A DNA stretch of 64,000 nt, from NCBI GenBank assembly GCA_039000515.1, contig JBCFYV010001001.1, positions 6,811,033 through 6,875,032 of the forward strand, in the 5' to 3' direction. Positions 48,741-58,814 of this stretch are shown here, piece after piece. Both the position numbers and the translations under genes were made by a program. How positions within the stretch are numbered: the stretch's first letter is position 1; every line of letters begins with the position of its first letter. A model generated the notes under the pieces. It was not told where the DNA came from, ran no database searches, and saw only the letters and a program-made list of their open reading frames with translations. This DNA comes from Timema cristinae. Lineage: Eukaryota; Arthropoda; Insecta; Phasmatodea; Timematidae.

Positions 48741-48988
48741 TTTACAGGTCTCAAAGACCGGCTTTTAATGACTATGTAGTTTTGTTACACTACCGACCGA
48801 AAATTGCCTCTAGATTGGCCAGTTTCTGACCCCTGCCTTAAACCATTAGTCTGTAAAAGCGGGATGAAGCATATTTTAAGCCTTGAGTGAATTCCAGCCC
48901 AAGTATTTTAGTTATGTCATTCATCAGTGTAGTCTAATGGCACACCCTTGCTTGTTTTAAAACATTCTCAATGTCAACAAAAACTCAC

Positions 48989-49179
48989 TTGAGTTTGATG
49001 CCCTTGACCTCCGTGAGGGAGGCTCCAAACGAATTGAGGAAGAAATCGATTAGGTCTGAGTCGAAAGAGTGAAGGGTATGCTTTGTGCGGACAGCGCCGC
49101 GTGGCGAGAAACTGAACTGCAGCTTGAAAGGAGACAGATGCAGGTACTCGATGACAACCTTGGGCCCTTCGCTCGCCGT
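48989..49179 (-). CDS. Vps13: Vps13 exon 12: helical C-terminal region
   Basis: 191 nt, phase 0 in (gtgtgcag/ACGGCG) and phase 2 out (CTCAA/GTGAGT). It reads TASEGPKVVIEYLHLSPFKL then QFSFSPRGAVRTKH and LIDFFLNSFGASLTEVKG. The Y-x-H-x-S-P-x-K-L and S-x-G-A-T/S-L-T-x-V blocks are conserved across VPS13A/C. The linker between them is much shorter than in many relatives. Confidence 0.95.
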
Positions 49180-49259
49180 CTGCACACAAGATGGTTACCA
49201 AATTGTACAGGTCTCTAGATATAACGGGGTTTTCTAAGAGGGAACGGGGCACCCAGAAC

Positions 49260-49500
49260 GGGTTGTTGGGGCTCCCTATCGCAACCGACTGAGTCCTGAG
49301 ACCTCACACCCCATTGCTTTTATAGTCATCGCCGGTGGGGGAATCACGGTAGGGAGAAGGTTCCAAGAGAACAGTCTGTTGCAAGAAGGAGCCTGTGGAC
49401 ACTAGAAACGAACCCAATATCCTTGACTTACTATGCCAACGCTCCACCACTGAGCTATATAGTATTCATCCCGTACTGAGCAAATGGTCTTGGGCTTGAT
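49260..49500 (-). repeat. tRNA-like SINE remnant in intron 11
   Basis: On the minus strand a tRNA-like segment (tatagctcagtggtggagcg, then a GGTTCG-type box) is followed by a G-rich body. It has no matching acceptor stem, so it is a SINE head and not a tRNA gene. Confidence 0.5.
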
Positions 49501-49557
49501 TTTCCATGTTCAGGGGTAATTTTTTTTTCCATATTGACGAATATTCGCGTCTCTTAC

Positions 49558-49723
49558 TTTGGCAGCGATGGCAGATATCGGCACGTGGACCACAGCGATA
49601 TCACTTCGTATCCTTACTGACGCCTTATCCTTGGTCTGCCATTGTGAACAGAGGTCGTAGACGGACAAGAGGAAACCTTTGTCCAGCTGAAGAGAGAATT
49701 CCTGCATTAGCATCTTGACAAAC
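49558..49723 (-). CDS. Vps13: Vps13 exon 11: helical C-terminal region
   Basis: 166 nt, completing an AAG codon begun in exon 10 and leaving in phase 0 at AAA/GTAAGA. It reads FVKMLMQEFSLQLDKGFLL then SVYDLCSQWQTKDKASV and VVHVPISAIAAK. L-x-Q-E-M/F-x-L-x-L/I-D-x-G-F-L is a signature of the VPS13 helical region following the V-D-N-Q-L block. The acceptor is ttccccgcag. Confidence 0.95.
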
Positions 49724-49739
49724 CTGCGGGGAAGAAATA

Positions 49740-50680
49740 TACAAAGATTGCTATTTATTTATTTCACTAGGAGCCCATATCCCGACCGATTAATCGGGTG
49801 ATTTGATACACTATTACGTTCGAAGCAGGAAACTAAAAAAAAAAGCGTGGTTTATCTGAATTTTTTTTCTTCTAGCAACTCCTTGGAGAGATAGGAAGTA
49901 TTGTGTTCTTAGGAAAAAAAAAATCAAATTTAAGATTTTGATGTATTTCTTTAATTTTTAAATATTTGTTTTATAATTTAATTGTATTTTTCCAAACATA
50001 CCAAAATCATTTTATTAGATTAAATTCTGATGGCTAAAAAAATAGTAGAATATAGAAAACCACACCACGATGTAATGTATGATTCACGTTATATTACTTA
50101 CCACAGTTAGGGGCTATCTTAAGAAAACAACGGAAAAAGCGTAACTTAAGCAGGTAATACATCTTATACTAGGCGTCGTATTGTACTGGGGGGTTTTCTT
50201 TAGTCTTATTTTAAAAAAACATATAATTAAAACTAATTAAACTGTTTCTCCTTTCAAAAAACATATTTTAAAATCATAAAAAATTTCACTGATTCCAATT
50301 TCACAGTTGAAGGGTACACTGGAAAAAGAGGGAGAGAGGACAATTCTAACCCACATTGTGGTAGTGCTGCCATCTGTTATACAGTCGTGAGACCTATATA
50401 ATACATTTTATATTATGGCTAGACCAATTTAAAATAAATTATTTCCCGGTTTTTATGAGGTTTGAGATATAAAAGTTGATGTCCTGTCAAACTGGTGAAA
50501 TATGACATTCCCCCTTTTTCTCTTTTACCTTCAGTTGTTAAGTAAAGAATGAAATATAAACGTACATTGATGTGGTTTCTTGGTACCCTGGTTAATTGGT
50601 CATGAGATGGACTTTTAATAGATGTTGGAGATGATATGTTTATACTGTAAAAGTGTTTAATAACCAAGGAATTAAACCTC
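49740..50680. other. Vps13 intron 10, proximal: MITE-like remnants only
   Basis: A block gaagggtacactggaaaaag at 50309 resembles one at about 61890 (ggtacagtgaaaaaagaggg), suggesting pieces of a shared worn element. Nothing else was recognised. Confidence 0.4.
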
Positions 50681-50684
50681 AACC

Positions 50685-51118
50685 TCGACCCAAATTAATC
50701 TCGAGCAACCTCTTTAATCCAACCCAAAATAATATCAAGCAACCTTTATATCTTAACCCACATTCATTTTGAGCAACCTCTCTACTTTAACCCAAATTAA
50801 TCTTTAGAAACCTCTATACCTCAACCCAAATTAATTTTGAGCAACCTCTCTACCTCAACCCACATTCATTTCGAGCAACCTCTCTACCTCAACCCCAATT
50901 AACCTCGAGCAACTTCTCTATCTCAACACACATTAACCTCGAGGCAACCTCTCTACCTCAACCCACATTAATTTCGAGCAACCTCTCTACCCCACCCCAC
51001 ATTAATTTCGAGCACCTCTCTACCCAGATCCACATTAACCTCGAGCAACTTCTATACCGCGACCCAAATTAACCTCGAGCAATTTCTCTACCTCGACCTA
51101 AATTAACCTCGAGCCAGA
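50685..51118. repeat. about 34-bp minisatellite in intron 10
   Basis: Around 12 copies of a unit with acctctctacctcaaccca and cattaatttcgagca, drifting in sequence along the array. It is followed by a tRNA-like remnant (51120-51165) that reads cactaccgactgagctaagg. Confidence 0.9.
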
Positions 51119-51479
51119 AATTCGCTTAACTCAGTAAACAGTCCCACTACCGACTGAGCTAAGGTGTTGGACCATAAAGTTAATTAAATGACTAATATAT
51201 CAATATATAATATTTTTAATGCATAAAACAACTAGAAAAAAAATTCCCATTTATATTCGGCTTCGAGAATATTTCATAATCATAATCTATTCGAAATTGC
51301 TTTAAAATGTAAAAGTGGACTTTGCACACCCCTAATGTGTAGTGAAACAAATCAACTCAAGAACCAGAGCAACACACAAACTTATTACTTGGTGAGTTAT
51401 TTCAAATCCTTTCACAACAGTAGACGCAAATCTCTGCTTGTATATCGCTTTAAAGGTGCGTAAGCTTATTAAGTCAGCT

Positions 51480-51625
51480 GCTTAGGTGTATGCGCATTGA
51501 TTCAGTCTGTTATTTTAGGCAAATGCGCGATGATTGTATCTGATAGTTTAGGCACATGATCCCTGGTTGAGTCAGTTGGTTTTGGTGCATGCACACAGAT
51601 TGTGTCAGCTAGTTTTGAATTTTGA
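51480..51625. repeat. about 36-bp tandem repeat, 4 copies
   Basis: Units containing a gtgtatgcgcattgattcag and ggcacatgatccctggttg type pattern lie next to exon 10's downstream side. On the minus strand the copies read HVPKLSDTI and HLPKITD, which makes an open frame of 156 codons that also includes an out-of-frame read of exon 10. Confidence 0.7.
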
Positions 51626-51801
51626 TGGGTACTTCCCCACCAATGTTTATGGTGAAGCGCGGACAAAGATGATATTGGCTCTGTTAGCGCAGAGAGACCA
51701 ATGGGACTCGCAATTTGGTTTAGGAGCAAATCACGTGACCACGTCCCATTTCTACTCCTGTTTCTCGGCGAATGCGTGAATCTCCACCCCAAATCACTCA
51801 C

Positions 51802-52085
51802 TTGTAGACGGGTTGATGTGAGGGTCTGTTGCGCCTCATGACCACAAGCTCCACGCAAGGTTTGGGTCCGGTCCGCCGCACAAGATACGGCGCCACCGAC
51901 GCAGGACACAGCACCGTGGGGAAAACGGCGTCGGACAGTTGGTTGTCCACTTGTAGCCGGTAGAGTCTGCACTGTAGGTAGCTAAGATGCTCGGAGCGGC
52001 GGTACTGTAACCACACCCCAGGCTGGTGACTGCGGCGCAGCTCACCGTAGAATGGCTTCGTCATGTGCATCTTCTCGAAGTCCAC
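51802..52085 (-). CDS. Vps13: Vps13 exon 10: VDNQL region
   Basis: 284 nt, phase 0 in (gattccag/GTGGAC) and phase 2 out (TACAA/GTGAGT). It reads VDFEKMHMTKPFYGELRRS, then HQPGVWLQYRRSEHLSYLQ, CRLYRLQVDNQLSDAVFP and GPKPCVELVV. The R-R-x-x-x-P-G, L-Q-V-D-N-Q-L and x-K-P-x-x-x-x-x-V motifs are strongly conserved in VPS13A/C. Other frames over these bases are shadows. Confidence 0.97.
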
Positions 52086-52689
52086 CTGGAATCATGGACG
52101 AATAAAGTTTCAGATGGAAAGTTTGTATAGTTGGGATGAGTCTCCCACTTTACGAATCCAAGTATGAGTTTTACCTACAAATCCCTAGTATCAAGTTTGA
52201 ATCAGTTAAAACAAATTATGAACTTTATAGGAAATATAAAATAGAAATAATAGCAAAGTTTTAGAATTTTTTGTTACAATGCACTCATTAAAACATTCAT
52301 ATATTTACTTTGAAGTGTTAAATTAATGGTCTGAGGTCTGATTATTAAGTTTGTCCTATAACTAAGCTTGGATCAAACGACAAATAAGCAGTATTAGCGT
52401 TCTCAAACAAATTCAAATTTAAAATGTGAAATAAATGATCTAAAAACACCTTGGGCTACTAGCTTAGTTAAAAATCGAGACTCATAATAATTCAAATGTG
52501 TCATACATAGGTTTGATTGCCTCTCTCCCCCCATGGATAGCATCTATCTTAAATAGGTAATACAGCTCAAACCAGGCATTGCACCAAGGCGGGTCTTTTT
52601 TTATCTTCCTTTAAAAACAAACCATTTGGAATTGTGACCAGAGACACAATTTTACCATATTTTTAAAAATAATTAAACTCAAAAACAAT

Positions 52690-53225
52690 TATTTTTAAAT
52701 GAGAAAAACTTTTATACTTAACCCAATTTCACTGCTGTCAGGAGAAGAATACATAAAACCACAACTAAATATTCCTGGTTCGAGCGTAATATTGTAAATA
52801 TGTTCCCTGCCAAACTGTCTTGAGATGGGCTCTTAAGGTGAGATGGTAGGGATTGCGAGTTAGGGGCAGTATATTTGTGGTTTTTTATATCAAATATTTT
52901 TTTAGTAAAATAAAAATAAAAAATTTCCCATATAAATATAAATAATAATAATTTTCTACACATAAAAACTTAACCTAACAGTTCTTGAATATTTATAAAG
53001 GGTGTTATAGAATTTAAGGTTAACTTTTTCTCTTCATTTTCTCATCAAATGCTAATTGCTAATTATAGATATTCAATAAGTGTTCAAATTACTATGTGTA
53101 GAAAGGTAATCTCTAGGTTTCTACTGAAGAAATATTTGGTTTATTTTAACAATTTTTTTTAAATGTGAAAACTGAAAAAAAAAAAAAAAAAAACTACCTT
53201 TTATCGTATCCCCTTTCATCCTAAC
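52690..53225. mobile_element. long member of the TTAA-MITE group
   Basis: It shares order and blocks with 33780-34320: tattcctggttcgagcgtaa, ccctgccaaactg, gggattgcgagttag, and arms with agttcttgaatatttataa. It ends close to exon 9. A poly-A run (53175-53193) sits near its right end. Confidence 0.6.
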
Positions 53226-53295
53226 TTAAACCTGCTTCTTGCTCAATCAATAGACACCTCCCCGCAATGGTCCTCATGTGATGACGTGGACCTAC

Positions 53296-53477
53296 ATGAA
53301 CGTAGTCCTTCATCTGCGCCTTCTTCTGGTCCTGCCGCCACTTGTCCTCGATCCAAGAGGCCAGCTCCAGAGTGAGAGGCTTCCAGCGATGGGCCACGTT
53401 CACCTCCCAGAGGGGGAAGAATCTGTCAAACTGATATACGCCAATTCCTCTTGGTTCTGCCGCGCAGACTCTGTGCC
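53296..53477 (-). CDS. Vps13: Vps13 exon 9, with a one-base frameshift
   Basis: 182 nt between ttttcctccag/GGCACA and TTCAT/GTAGGT; its length is one short of a multiple of three. Frame from the acceptor gives GTESARQNQEELAYISLTDS; the frame needed at the donor gives LWEVNVAHRWKPLTLELA then SWIEDKWRQDQKKAQMK and DYVH. Both halves match the VPS13A/C block Q-E-x-x-Y-I-x-L-T-S-S-x-x-W-E-x-x-x-x-x-R-W-K-P, so the exon is genuine. The break falls in a run of five C (plus-strand ggggg at 53413-53417), consistent with a homopolymer length error or a real one-base loss. As written, the frame runs to a stop soon after. Confidence 0.92.
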
Positions 53478-53799
53478 CTGGAGGAAAATACACCGTCGGA
53501 ACACTCGGTTTTGGTACAGCTATGTATTACTATCCGTCCTGGATATCTGCTATTTACACCAATGGAGGCAGGGATTAAGAAGGTACAGTAGACTTTAGTG
53601 GAAACGTTCCCGGAGGTCGAGGAGTAAGCATTTTTCAGTAAAAACCCCTATAAATATATCCGGATGAGATTTATACACCGAAATTCCCGTCACAAGAACT
53701 CCATCCAGTATATTGCTAGAGTAAAGTCACCGATGCGATTTATTGGGGGTCTCCCATGAACCTCTTATTAGAACGATATCCGTATAGGTGAGAAGTGAA

Positions 53800-54040
53800 C
53801 ACACAAACTAAGCTGTATAGCTCATCTGGTGGAGTTTTCTGGCAATTGGAGGGTTAGAATCCTTATGAGGATGTACTAAAGTTGTTATTTTTGATAAAGA
53901 ATTTCTCAGTCTATCTTTTAATTTTGCAAACGCAATAAATTTCCTTTAAATTAAACCTTCCTTATCCCTTAATTTATTAGTACAAATAAATGTGAATATC
54001 CCGGAAGGGTATTAAGAAGCATTAAAAATAAATTGTTCGA
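53800..54040. repeat. SINE remnants in intron 8
   Basis: A tRNA-like piece (tatagctcatctggtggagt, ggttagaatcc) and, at 53945-54035, a worn SINE-B-type tail (ttccttatcccttaatttat, cccggaagggtattaagaag). Confidence 0.5.
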
Positions 54041-54475
54041 CAAAATCGTACTTACGTTCTCATCTATTAAATAAATGTAAAATCTTCGGAAATTTAACAA
54101 ACACCTTCAAATGAATATTTTTTTGGTAAACAGGTATACGATGTTATTTATAAAATGTAAAACACTCCCAAGATATCCAATTTGCAAAAATTGCTAGAAC
54201 AATATTTTAAACATTTTGAGCTTTTAAGAATCATTCATCTGTAAATTACACTTAAGTTTATGATATAAAAAATAATGATTCGTCCTTAGCAGTCAGACAG
54301 ACGGACACAAGAAAATACATAAAATCTCAAGGTTCTTTATATTCTCAAGATTAGAGATTGCCATCTATCACAATAAGTTTTCTATATGAGAAAGTAAAAC
54401 CAAAGACACAAGAAATAATGTATCCCAGGTAAACGTATCGAACACCCCCCTTATCAAACCTTGAAACGCACTCAC

Positions 54476-54658
54476 CAGTGAAACGCCGACTCCCCTCAAC
54501 GATACGAATAACTCGAGGCCACTCTTTTCAGCGTCGATGATGTATCGCGCGTGGTAGGCTATCCTCTCGTCCTGGGTGAACAGCATGACCCTCTGTTTAC
54601 CTTCCAGGTAGCTGACCCAATATACAATCACCTTGTCCTTCCTAGTCTTCTTCATCTG
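54476..54658 (-). CDS. Vps13: Vps13 exon 8: WVSYLEGKQRV block
   Basis: 183 nt, phase 0 both sides, between gcttgttacag/CAGATG and TCACTG/GTGAGT. It reads QMKKTRKDKVIVYWVSYLE then GKQRVMLFTQDERIAYHARY and GLELFVSLRGVGVSL. The S-x-L-E/D-G-x-Q-R-V-x-L-F-T and L-x-G/D-x-G-x-S-L motifs are hallmark VPS13A/C segments just after the VAB domain. The acceptor region has two adjacent CAG triplets, so a one-codon shift of the start (54655) is possible. Confidence 0.96.
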
Positions 54659-54659
54659 C

Positions 54660-55255
54660 TGTAACAAGCGACAAGCGACCTTCGATCCTTAGGCTGTTGT
54701 CAAAAGGTTGAGCTAGTCTGATGAGTACAGATTTTTAGCCTTAGCATGGATTCACCTATTCGCAAAAAAAAAAAAATCACAAACCTAATCACGTGACGAC
54801 CTCTGTTCGGCGCGATTTGAAATAGCTTCACATTTACTTTCTCTTCTCGACAACACTCCGGAGGCCCAATCATATTTCAAAACCAATGAACTCAATCAAT
54901 GTGCATGCGCCTAAGCCCACCTACTAAGTAAAATACTTGCAGACAACTGCATAATATACTGTCATTAAATTATTTGAAATTACTCGTTAAAAGAAAAGCG
55001 TGTGTGTCTTTTTTTCAGTTTTGATTTGTATCTTGGCACCAAATAGCATCCATTGTGATAATGTAATCCTGCTTTCAATTTTAGATGAAAGTGTGAATAA
55101 AGCCTTAGGGTTGAAACATGTTTAGCTTCACTTCAAGAGAAAGTGTCATTGTTAAATGTAGGTATGATTTGATCAAAAATGTAATCAAAACCTTGCATTA
55201 CAGTTTATAAAATATGACAAAACATCTGGCTGATAGTCTCCTGACCCTATCGTGT
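54660..55255. other. Vps13 intron 7: no feature seen
   Basis: A GC-richer patch at 54780-54935 shows no element or exon signal. Confidence 0.4.
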
Positions 55256-55260
55256 GCTAC

Positions 55261-55440
55261 CTGAGGTTTCTGCTCGTCAGACTCCGTATCATCGCTGCTA
55301 CTACTGCCGTCATGTACCGGAGACTTGGGTGACAGTCTTTTGAGACTCGCCGAGAGCTTTGCGGTCACTGTGGGTGTGGCTGTCGATACGCTTGGCTGTT
55401 TCACCGTGTGGAAGCTCACTCGCTCCTGACCATAGCCATC
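55261..55440 (-). CDS. Vps13: Vps13 exon 7: Ser/Asp-rich linker
   Basis: 180 nt, phase 0 both sides, between tttgtag/GATGGC and CCTCAG/GTAGCA. It reads DGYGQERVSFHTVKQ, then a Ser/Thr/Pro-rich stretch (SVSTATPTVTAKLSASLKRL) and GSSSSDDTESDEQKPQ. The opening D-G-Y/C-G is conserved after the tryptophan-rich SHR-BD segment. The acidic Ser run looks like a flexible, casein-kinase-2-type phosphorylation region (inference). The donor GTAGCA is weak, so the exact 3' end is less certain. Confidence 0.85.
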
Positions 55441-55649
55441 CTACAAACAATACAAGACACTTCAGACAAAGATAGATGTCACTTTACAACACTAGCGTAT
55501 TTTATATTACACGTAGACACATATCATAAACTACCATAAATTATCCCGCATCAGTAGGAACGTAATCTAAGAGTTCAAATTGTCTATTCCAGTTTTTCAC
55601 CAATAGGGAGTTTGGAGTTATAAACACGTTTGCACTGTGGGGTGGTTAT

Positions 55650-55885
55650 TACTTAATTGATTTAAACTCTCCTATCAATTCTTTTAAATTCTACTTCCTT
55701 CCTCCTTAACTATCTAGTGTAAATATATAGATAGCCAGGATGGGTACTAAGACGTGGTGCACAAATTACAACAAAGAAAACAACACCCAGTACACTTAAC
55801 TGTGAATTGAACCTTGACCTCCCTGTCATCAACAATACAGTTGAATTATAGAGTGATGCGTTAGACTCTGTGACCACCAACATGG
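55650..55885. repeat. SINE-B-like fragments
   Basis: A plus-strand piece with the tail (ccaggatgggtactaagacg) is followed by a minus-strand head (aattgaaccttgacctccct, gttagactctgtgaccacca). Two fragments or one rearranged copy. Confidence 0.5.
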
Positions 55886-55949
55886 TTTATTATAATTCTT
55901 AGTAAACGGCCATATTTGTAACCTGTCAAAAAGTCAAGCAATGCTATTT

Positions 55950-56032
55950 ACAGGACAGACTCCAAAAGTATCCCACATCTGACACCAAGTCGTTTGTGTC
56001 AATTGGATACTTTTGGAGTCTGCCTGTCTGTC
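55950..56032. mobile_element. short MITE
   Basis: acaggacagactccaaaagt at the left pairs with acttttggagtctgcctgtc at the right, about 80 bp in all. It resembles the ends of small mariner-type elements. Confidence 0.65.
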
Positions 56033-56180
56033 ACTAGGATGGAGTCCCGTGGCATAGCCACCTTAATTTAGGAATGCATTCGTCCTGGTGTTCTAGCCAG
56101 ATCGCAAATATGACAGTAGCCTTAATTTACTGTTCAATCTCTATACCTAATCAATTCAAGTCTATAAACACAAGCATCAC

Positions 56181-56450
56181 CTTCCATATGTGTCCGAGGA
56201 ACCCCTTGCACTTATTGTTGTACACGTTCCAGAAGAGAACCCTTTCCTTGCAAGGGTCGTCCCAGGTGTAGAGAAGGGACTGGTAGGGTGACAGTAGCGC
56301 CACCTGTCCCAGGTCCTGCTGGTGTATCTTGAGGAATAGGTCTTCGCACAGGTTGTCCACACGTACAGGGGCTTCCCCCAGACTGTAGTTGTTGAATACC
56401 ACGGAGAACGGCTGCTCCCCGCCTCCATTCACTTCCACCTCCAGACCACA
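56181..56450 (-). CDS. Vps13: Vps13 exon 6: VAB/SHR-BD segment
   Basis: 270 nt, phase 0 both sides, between cttcctgtcag/TGTGGT and TGGAAG/GTGATG. It reads CGLEVEVNGGGEQPFSVVFN, then NYSLGEAPVRVDNLCEDLFL, LLSPYQSLLYTWDDPCKERV and LFWNVYNN. P-F/h-x-x-x-F-x-N-Y-S carries the invariant Asn of a VAB repeat, and L-L-Y-T/A-W-D-D-P is the SHR-BD signature in which VPS13 binds adaptor proteins. Confidence 0.97.
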
Positions 56451-56724
56451 CTGACAGGAAGAAAAACCAGTGATGATTATATATTATATTTATTGACCTA
56501 GCCTAGCAAGGTTCTGCTTTAACTTAACCAATTGATTTTTCATGTCTGTTCGGATGTTTGTTACACGATAACTGTCAAATGCGTTGACCAATTTTAACGA
56601 AAATTGGCTGCAACATTCTTTGAACCCAGGCCGAACGATGTATGTACAATTGTAAATCAATCTGATTGTTATCCTGTATGTGTCGGTGAGGATGTGTTGG
56701 ATGGATATATCAAAGATTAACTAC

Positions 56725-56850
56725 CCCTTTATCCATGCGCAAAACAGTCTGGTGAACGTGCGTGATGGGGAAGTGCTGAGATACCAACTTGCTGTCACGA
56801 AACTTCACCAACATTCGCATCGAGTCGGTCTCGGGCCAGAAGGCGATACA
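56725..56850 (-). CDS. Vps13: Vps13 exon 5: VAB segment
   Basis: 126 nt, phase 0 both sides, between cttgatttcag/TGTATC and AAAGGG/GTAGTT. It reads CIAFWPETDSMRMLVKFRDS then KLVSQHFPITHVHQTVLRM. With the end of exon 4 it forms P-G-Q-C-x-x-F-W-P, a conserved VPS13 junction. The donor GTAGTT is poor, but the phase and alignment support it. Confidence 0.93.
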
Positions 56851-56884
56851 CTGAAATCAAGAAATGATTATTAAAGGGGATCTA

Positions 56885-57135
56885 GGTAGCTAGCACCTAG
56901 ATAGCTGAGCTATTGCCAATAAGATGTTGGCCTTAAGTTAAATATTGACAAAACCTAAACAGTACACGAGTTTGTTGTTTATTGTAATGGATATAAACTT
57001 ATTTTCTAAGGCCCTGTACATTATATACTTCTAAAGACAGTATTAAAGTTGACATTTTTTACTATGAAAAGTACAAAAATCCATTTATTTTGAGTTATAA
57101 TTAAGATCGAAATGCCCCAAAAACGAAAGGAATGT
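56885..57135 (+). repeat. dispersed repeat E, copy 2
   Basis: Same block order as 46380-46625 (gctattgccaataagatgtt, ttaaatattgacaaaaccta, tacacgagtttg, aaatgccccaaaaacgaaag). Confidence 0.7.
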
Positions 57136-57167
57136 TAAATGGATGTTTATTATTTATTTTTTGAAAC

Positions 57168-57398
57168 TGAGTCTTACAACTCGTTTGGGTTATACGCATA
57201 TGTACTAATTACGCTGGTGAGTTAGGGACGCGGAAAGTTTAATTTGAAGTATTTGCTTGGAAGGAGAGTCGAAAACCATTTAGGTAAACAAATACTAAGT
57301 ACACATGACCTGGATTCAAACCCCGATCTCCCCATCTTCAACAGTTCCAGTCTATTGCGAGAGTGACGATTTTAGACCATTAGACCATTGAAGCAGGT
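57168..57398 (-). repeat. SINE-B copy, degenerate
   Basis: Minus orientation: tail with ctcgtttgggttatacgcat, body, and a head ending ttgaagcaggtc. It sits directly before the exon 4 donor array. Confidence 0.7.
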
Positions 57399-57414
57399 CA
57401 AATTACAGTTCTAG

Positions 57415-57985
57415 ACGATCACCCACACAGCAGCTTGTCTTGGCGGCAGGTCTCTCCACAGATCAGCCCATGTTTTCTTGTCAACAACGCTAGGATATGA
57501 CTCTGACCTGTCCTAGAGGCAGGCTATCCACAGGTCAGTCCATGTTTTCTTGTCAACAACGCTAGGATATGACTTTGAGCTGTTCTGGAGGCAGGTATAT
57601 CCACAGTTCAGCCCGTGTTCACCTGTTAGCAACACGAGGCTATGACTCTGACCTGTCCTAGAGGCAGGTCTATTCACAGGTCAGCCCATGATCCCTTGTC
57701 AACAACACTAGGATATGACTTTAAGCTGTTCTGGAGGCAGGTATATCCACAGTTCAGCCCGTGTGCACCTGTTAGCAACACGAGGCTATGACTATGACCT
57801 GTCCTAGAGGCAGGTCTATTCACAGATCAGCCCATGTTTTCTTGTTAAAACAAAAACGCTAGGATATGACTTTGAATTGTTCTGGGAGACAGGTATTTTC
57901 ACAGTGTTCAGTCCCATTGTTCTACTGTTAACAACACGAAGATATGACTGACCTGTCCTGGTGGTAGGTCAATCCACAGGTCAGC
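57415..57985 (-). repeat. 72/73-bp minisatellite carrying the exon 4 donor
   Basis: Units start (at the gacctgtcc or gagctgttc position) at 57505, 57577, 57650, 57723, 57796, 57874 and 57950, with a worn one near 57430. On the minus strand each unit contains a version of the last codons of exon 4 (G-x-D-L-W-I-D-L-P-x-G-Q), its 5' splice site and the first about 40 bases of the intron. The unit at 57950 is the real exon end. Units alternate: 57505, 57650 and 57796 retain CAG/GTCA, whereas 57577, 57723 and 57874 have lost the GT, a dimeric higher-order pattern. Confidence 0.9.
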
Positions 57986-58303
57986 CCTCTCATTCTCCTC
58001 CATGAAGCGCAGGTGCTTGCGGGTGTGGTTAGTCACCAGGAAGTTGGGCAGCAGCGTGACAATCCGCGTGAGCTGCGGACACAGTTGGGAGAGCGTGACG
58101 TTGAGCAGGATGCGGTACCGCCTCTTGCGCTCGTGGTCCTTGCATACCACCAGCCCCGCGCAGCCCACAGTGTCCAAAGAGAACGCCGAGGACCATGAGG
58201 AGTGGTAGGCACGCAGGCGCACGCAGCGCCGCTTGTGCTTCTTATAGCAGAACAGCAGGGGCTCCTCGCTCTGCGCCTCGTACACCACGTCGGACAGTGA
58301 GCC
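57953..58303 (-). CDS. Vps13: Vps13 exon 4: VAB repeats
   Basis: 351 nt, phase 0 both sides, between gtgtctgcag/GGCTCA and GGACAG/GTCAGT. It reads GSLSDVVYEAQSEEPLLFCY, then SSAFSLDTVGCAGLVVCKD, LTRIVTLLPNFLVTNHTRKH and LWIDLPPGQ. F-S-L/I-D-T-V-G and R-I-V-T-L/F-x-P-x-F/Y-x-h-x-N are conserved, the latter carrying the invariant Asn of a VAB repeat. The exon is clearly GC-richer than the introns. Its donor is the proximal unit of the array at 57415-57985. Long plus-strand frames here are shadows. Confidence 0.97.
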
Positions 58304-58324
58304 CTGCAGACACGACAGATGAGG

Positions 58325-58670
58325 AGAGAGTTACATCTCAATACAAGCAACACATTTCTGTACACACACGTGGACAAATAACGTCACAGCTCAAAACAAG
58401 CATCACATTCTGTACACACACGTGGACAAATAACGTCACAGCTCAAAACAAGCAAACACATTTCTGTACACACACGTGGACAAATAACGTCACAACTGAA
58501 GACAAGCAACACATCTCTGTACACACACGTGGAAAATAACGTCACAACTGAAGACAAGCAACACATCTCTGTACACACACGTGGAAAAATTTCATCATAG
58601 CTCGAGACAAGCATCACATATCTCTGCATATACGTGGGAAAATTGCATCACAGCTCGAAACAAGCATGAC
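58325..58670. repeat. about 59-bp minisatellite in intron 3
   Basis: About six units containing ctgtacacacacgtggacaa, ataacgtcacagct and acaagcaacacat. The unit nearest exon 4 ends some 20 bp before the acceptor, so the splice site itself is not repeated. Frames on both strands (58195-58539, 58384-58629) are array products. Confidence 0.92.
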
Positions 58671-58814
58671 ACACACACACATATTTATATAAGTGTGTCC
58701 AACACACCTAGTCTCGATTTTAGCCATACAGCCACGTCACCAGTAAATCAGACTAGACAAGCTCTGAGTTTAGTCTGAACATTCTGTCAATGCTTATTTC
58801 GAGTGAAAACTAGT

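Noticed and set aside
51502..51972. 156-codon minus-strand frame
   Set aside because: It combines an out-of-frame read of exon 10 with the small tandem repeat at 51.5 kb and ignores a good donor at 51801.
58195..58539. 114-codon plus-strand and 114-codon minus-strand frames around exon 4
   Set aside because: Out-of-frame reads of the GC-rich exon 4 joined to the 59-bp array.
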